64,000 nt of DNA from positions 16,409,501 to 16,473,500 of the forward strand of contig JABWDB010000001.1 of the NCBI GenBank assembly GCA_019614645.1, in the 5' to 3' direction. Made by a program: the position numbers and the translations under genes. This DNA is from Stratiolaelaps scimitus. Lineage: Eukaryota; Arthropoda; Arachnida; Mesostigmata; Laelapidae. The notes under the pieces were generated by a model. That model worked only from the letters and a program-made list of their open reading frames with translations. It did no database searches and was not told the origin of the DNA. Below are positions 60,101-64,000 of this stretch, piece after piece (position 1 is the stretch's first letter; the number at the start of each line of letters is the position of its first letter).

Positions 60101-63100
60101 AGAAAGCCAGTGAATAGGATGCTAAGTGCGTACAGATATGAATGTGTAAGTAAGTACATACGTTTCTTCTGAGTGCTTACCTGCCTCGTTGCTCGTGCCT
60201 TCGTGTGAGTGAGTACATATACAGATAGAGACAGACTCGTCGTTAACAACAACAGCAACAACAGTAGCAGCAGCTGTGGTGGCAGTAATGAGCCACCCGC
60301 AACGGAATCTCCCTCGCAAGTCGACAGCGGCTGCGGTTGCGACGGCAGCAGATAGTCTGTGCTTATGGCCCCGTCGTGGCTGGGACAGCGACGGAGAAAC
60401 AGCAACAGCAGGAGCAGGCGTTTCTGCGCGCCATGGTTGCCACCACTAAAAGCACCATCAGCGTGTTCCGCCCCCGACGTATGACCTTCACGACCCTGTG
60501 GCCGCCGGCTGCATCCATTCATTGATTGGCAGTGGCAGCCGTGGCGGCGGTGGCGGCTGCGGTAGTGCTATGTTTTTGAAGGTTAAACCGTTCGATGCTA
60601 TATATTTTTACTACAGTCGCTCAATAGGGGTGGATGGTGGGTGCGGGGACGGTCGGGCAGCAGGAACCAGTCAGCTAGCGAACAGCAACCGAAGCAAAAA
60701 AAAAAAGCCGCAGAGTGTAGTCTGACGTAGATCGAGTGTACACTGACAAGTGGGCAACAGCTACCTGCCTATCTACATACCTACTTGCTTAGCTGGATGG
60801 CTGCCACCAGAAGCACCTGCACGCGGACAGCGGATCCTGAACGCGTTCAGTGGTGCTAACAATTCGTCGTCATCACAGTGGTGATGGCCGCCGGCGGCGG
60901 CGGCCGCGACGAACGCTGACCAACGAGACGACGAAACGTCCCTCGGCTGGAAGCCAACATCCATATATATTATAGTGGATGTGAGTGTCGTTGCGTCTGC
61001 TACCACAGCTGCTGTTGCTGGTGGTAGACGATGTTTGTGGTTACGGCTGTTCTCATACACGGCCACCAAGCAAAAAACAGATAAACAGACGGATGTATAC
61101 AGGCACAGACGTATGACTGTATTATATTCTATTACATGGACATGAATGAGCGACGAGAGCGGCCGGGCCCTACGGTGTGTGAGTGTGTGTGTCTCTGTGT
61201 CTGCGGGGGGCAACAACGATGACGACGCCGAGATGGCCAAACGCAATCTGTTCGAATGGTGCCCGCGCGAGCCAGTTTCCCCAGCTTTTGCGGTGCTACT
61301 GCCGACGTTGTGCTGCAGTAGACGTGAGCATGGCCACGCTCGCGGTGAATGTCGCCGTGGTTCGGCGTGTGTGCTGTCTGCTGCTGCTGCTCGACCGCCG
61401 TTCGATCACACATCGGCACTACGCAACGTATACGGGATCGCGGCGGCGGCGCGTCTAGCAGTGTCTGACGCTGAAACCAGACGGAAGGAATAATGGACGA
61501 AAACAAATGCAACAAGCCAACGAAGGAGCGATGCCACGGAAGCTCGTGACAGGGCAGTGCAGGTATCGTTTGATAGAGGCCAGTGTACACGCAACAAGCA
61601 AATGACTGGCGATGCGACCGCGGTACGCCGACAAACGTCCGCGATGTCCGTACGTGGTGGCGGCACTGACCGGTGGGCTGCTGCCGGTAGACTATCGTGC
61701 TGCGGGTAGACCTGCGCTGTCAGCCGGCCCCCGGGGGCACATGTCAGTCGCTAAGTGCTACAGCATCAGGGGCTATTCGCAATTGCAGAGACAGACGGCA
61801 ACGTCTCTAATATAATAGAATTAATCAGAATTACCCAATCGACTGTGCGGAGGCTGACCGAACGATAGCAGCAGCAGCAGCAGCAACAACAACTGCTGCT
61901 GTTGCTCCCGCGGGGAGGCAGGTCTGCGCCCGATTATCGCCTGTTCGCTGCGGTCACTGTCAGACAGATATAGTGTTACGCGCCACTATGCCCCTGCAGC
62001 AGCAGCAGCGGCGGCGGCGGTGGGCAGGCACACCTACGTGTGACGGTAAAAAAAAAACATGGGCCTTATTCTCGCCTCTGACTTATTCTACTAACGGACC
62101 AACGAATACGGCAGAGAGATGTGAAACAAGCGCGGGCAGGTGGCACCGCACTTGGCCGCTGTGCTCGGTACTACTGAATACTGCCCTGCGCGCGAAGGAC
62201 TGCCGCAGAAAAGGATCTTCTATTGCCGCTGCTCCTGTTACTGCAGCAGCAGCAGCCCAGTAGAGAGAGATGGATACACGGTATTCACTCACTCATTCAT
62301 TCATTATTTACATCTATTATAGTATTATTATTATTATTATTGTGTATTTATTATTCTCTCCGTCCCTCAATTTATTCTCCGTTCCGTTGCTTACTTCGTC
62401 AAAGATGGGAGGATTTCAGGGATCAGTAGATCGCCTTAAAATCGGCTCCGCTGTCCGTGAACAAGAAAATAGATTATCCCTGCCAACGCAGTATTATTAT
62501 TATTATTATAGATGGCTGGATATTTATATCTACTTGAATATTTTTCAAGGTCGGACAGCGACAACGATGTCGCCGTAGTCGACCACTTCAATAACCCCGC
62601 TAACCTTACCCCCCCCTCCCCACCCGTCTGGCCCCGGGTAAATATTCGATGAAAAATAATTCCTCGAACCCGCCAAAGATACAATATTATAGGGCAAGCT
62701 GTGTAAGCTGGCTGTGTATGTGATTAATATCATCTTTTTCCTTTCGTTACTTATTCATTTATTTGGAAGAAGCCACACTTGACAAGAGTGACTGAGTGAC
62801 AAGCTCTGATGGACGGGTGCGTTTTGGAGAAGACGACGCCGTATACACACACACACACGCGCATACACAAACACACATGCATCATAAGTACATAAGAATG
62901 TATATGAACAGGGAAAGGTCGCTTGTCAAGGTGGCAAGCGAATTTGCGAAATTTAAATACGACTCAATCAAATCCCGTGTACTGCAGTCTTAGTGAACGC
63001 TCTGGCAGCATGGCCAGAGGTGACAAATAATAATAATAATACTAATAACACTAGTAAAATGTATAGTAAGACCGTGTGTGGATAGACAATGCCGCGTATC

Positions 63101-63168
63101 GTCGTTGTATTCTCTAATAGGTAGAGTTCATATGGCGCGTCAAAAAATTAATTATGTAAGGGATGGGA

Positions 63169-63211
<43 letters not shown>

Positions 63212-64000
63212 TACGCTTGGACAGAGCGAAGCAGGCGAAAGCTGACGGCGTCGGTGGTTCGCGAAGTCCCACCACCTTAGTGCGTGGTCTGCGTCACGAC
63301 AGCGTAATCACTTTCGTTGCTAACGATTTTCACGATTTCCACTGCTATAATATAGTTGAAATCGATGCCCTCACCCGCGCTGCTGCTGCTGCTAAACGAT
63401 CTAACGAGTTTCCCAGCGAGCTAGCTGCTCAGTCCTTTCTCATAGGATGTTGTATTGCATTATATATTGTCGGCTGGAGATGTATCCCACAGTGATTGTA
63501 TCTAACCAGCCCGGGGGTGGTGGGGGGTGGCGGGTGGCGGGTGTCAGGGTCTGGGCCAACGGCAAAGGGGTAAACAGATGTTGATTGCGATGGCCTGATC
63601 CGTGGCTCGAGTGGGAACGAATTCACACGGACGCACAACGCGTTTTAAGCCCTGATAATGTCGTTCTGAGTCGCCAAGAAGAGGCATTTTAGACCCGGCT
63701 CTTCAGCTGGGACATACCTCTTGGAACACACATACATGTAGCATTTCGAGAGATATGCATCAACGAGACAGAACATTGCATTGTGTCACACTGTGTCGAG
63801 CAGCTTTGTTGTTTGTTTTGTGAACGGGCCACCATTGGCGGCTGTGAGAGACCGTTGGCTCATGGCTACTGTGTCGCGACGTTACGCTGATCCGACGTTA
63901 CGTGTTAAGCAGGGGGGGGTGGGGGGCTGGCTATATATGATTATTATTCATCCGCCAATGTTTCCATGAAATAAGCATCGTCTCATCGGCGAACGGATAC
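57193..64000. other. No recognised gene
   Basis: Low-complexity non-coding DNA with CAG/GCA tracts near 61.87 and 62.0 kb, CA near 62.85 kb and GA at 63.17 kb. A B-box-like GGGTTCGATCCCC lies near 58,762, but no cloverleaf is visible. A short membrane-like frame near 60.02-60.12 kb is treated under findings. Confidence 0.45.
63172..63203. repeat. (GA)n microsatellite
   Basis: About sixteen GA dinucleotides without interruption. The plus-strand frame across them reads alternating Arg/Glu and is not taken as a gene. Confidence 0.95.

Overview
The window is eukaryotic nuclear DNA. Its genes are split by GT-AG introns, it carries many microsatellites ((TA)n, (AAT)n, (GA)n, CAG/CAA runs), non-LTR retrotransposon sequence is present, and nothing looks prokaryotic. 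Domain content (SEA, EGF-like, LDLa, SRCR and trypsin-like in one membrane-anchored protein) and the type of retrotransposon fit a metazoan, most likely an arthropod. A mite or other arachnid is my guess and cannot be settled from the sequence.

The left quarter (about 3.8-17.7 kb, minus strand) is one gene that I could assemble from 14 exons. All splice phases agree and the total is an uninterrupted frame of 1,800 codons, or 1,782 residues if it starts at the Met codon 17601-17603. The order is cytoplasmic tail, transmembrane anchor, linker, SEA domain, EGF-like module, a very long Glu/Pro/Thr/Ser stalk built on a 24-bp tandem repeat, five LDLa modules, SRCR, trypsin-like domain, and a Ser/Thr-rich mucin-like tail. 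It is a type II transmembrane mosaic serine-protease homologue. The catalytic His and Ser are replaced by Leu and Ile, so it should be inactive as a protease. Its introns hold a 27-bp tandem repeat and a short poly(A)-tailed insertion flanked by a perfect 16-bp duplication.

From 17.7 to 35.5 kb I see no convincing gene. There is a decayed reverse-transcriptase fragment at 24.2-24.5 kb, a hairpin and several microsatellites. The first exon(s) of the protease-homologue gene should lie upstream of 17,658, in this stretch or beyond.

At 35.6-39.96 kb sits a GC-rich, nearly intact non-LTR retrotransposon. ORF1 is a gag-like protein with three zinc knuckles. ORF2 has an N-terminal C2H2 finger, a reverse transcriptase and a C-terminal restriction-like endonuclease. 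The two ORFs overlap by ATGA, and ORF2 is broken by one frameshift at a run of eight C.

From 40 to 55.6 kb and from 57.2 to 64 kb I find only simple repeats, tRNA-like T-arm motifs and weak exon candidates. Between them (55,654-57,192, minus) is an intronless 512-residue ORF with an N-terminal membrane anchor, tandem KEPPG repeats and a Lys/Ser/Pro-rich tail. I do not recognise a family for it.
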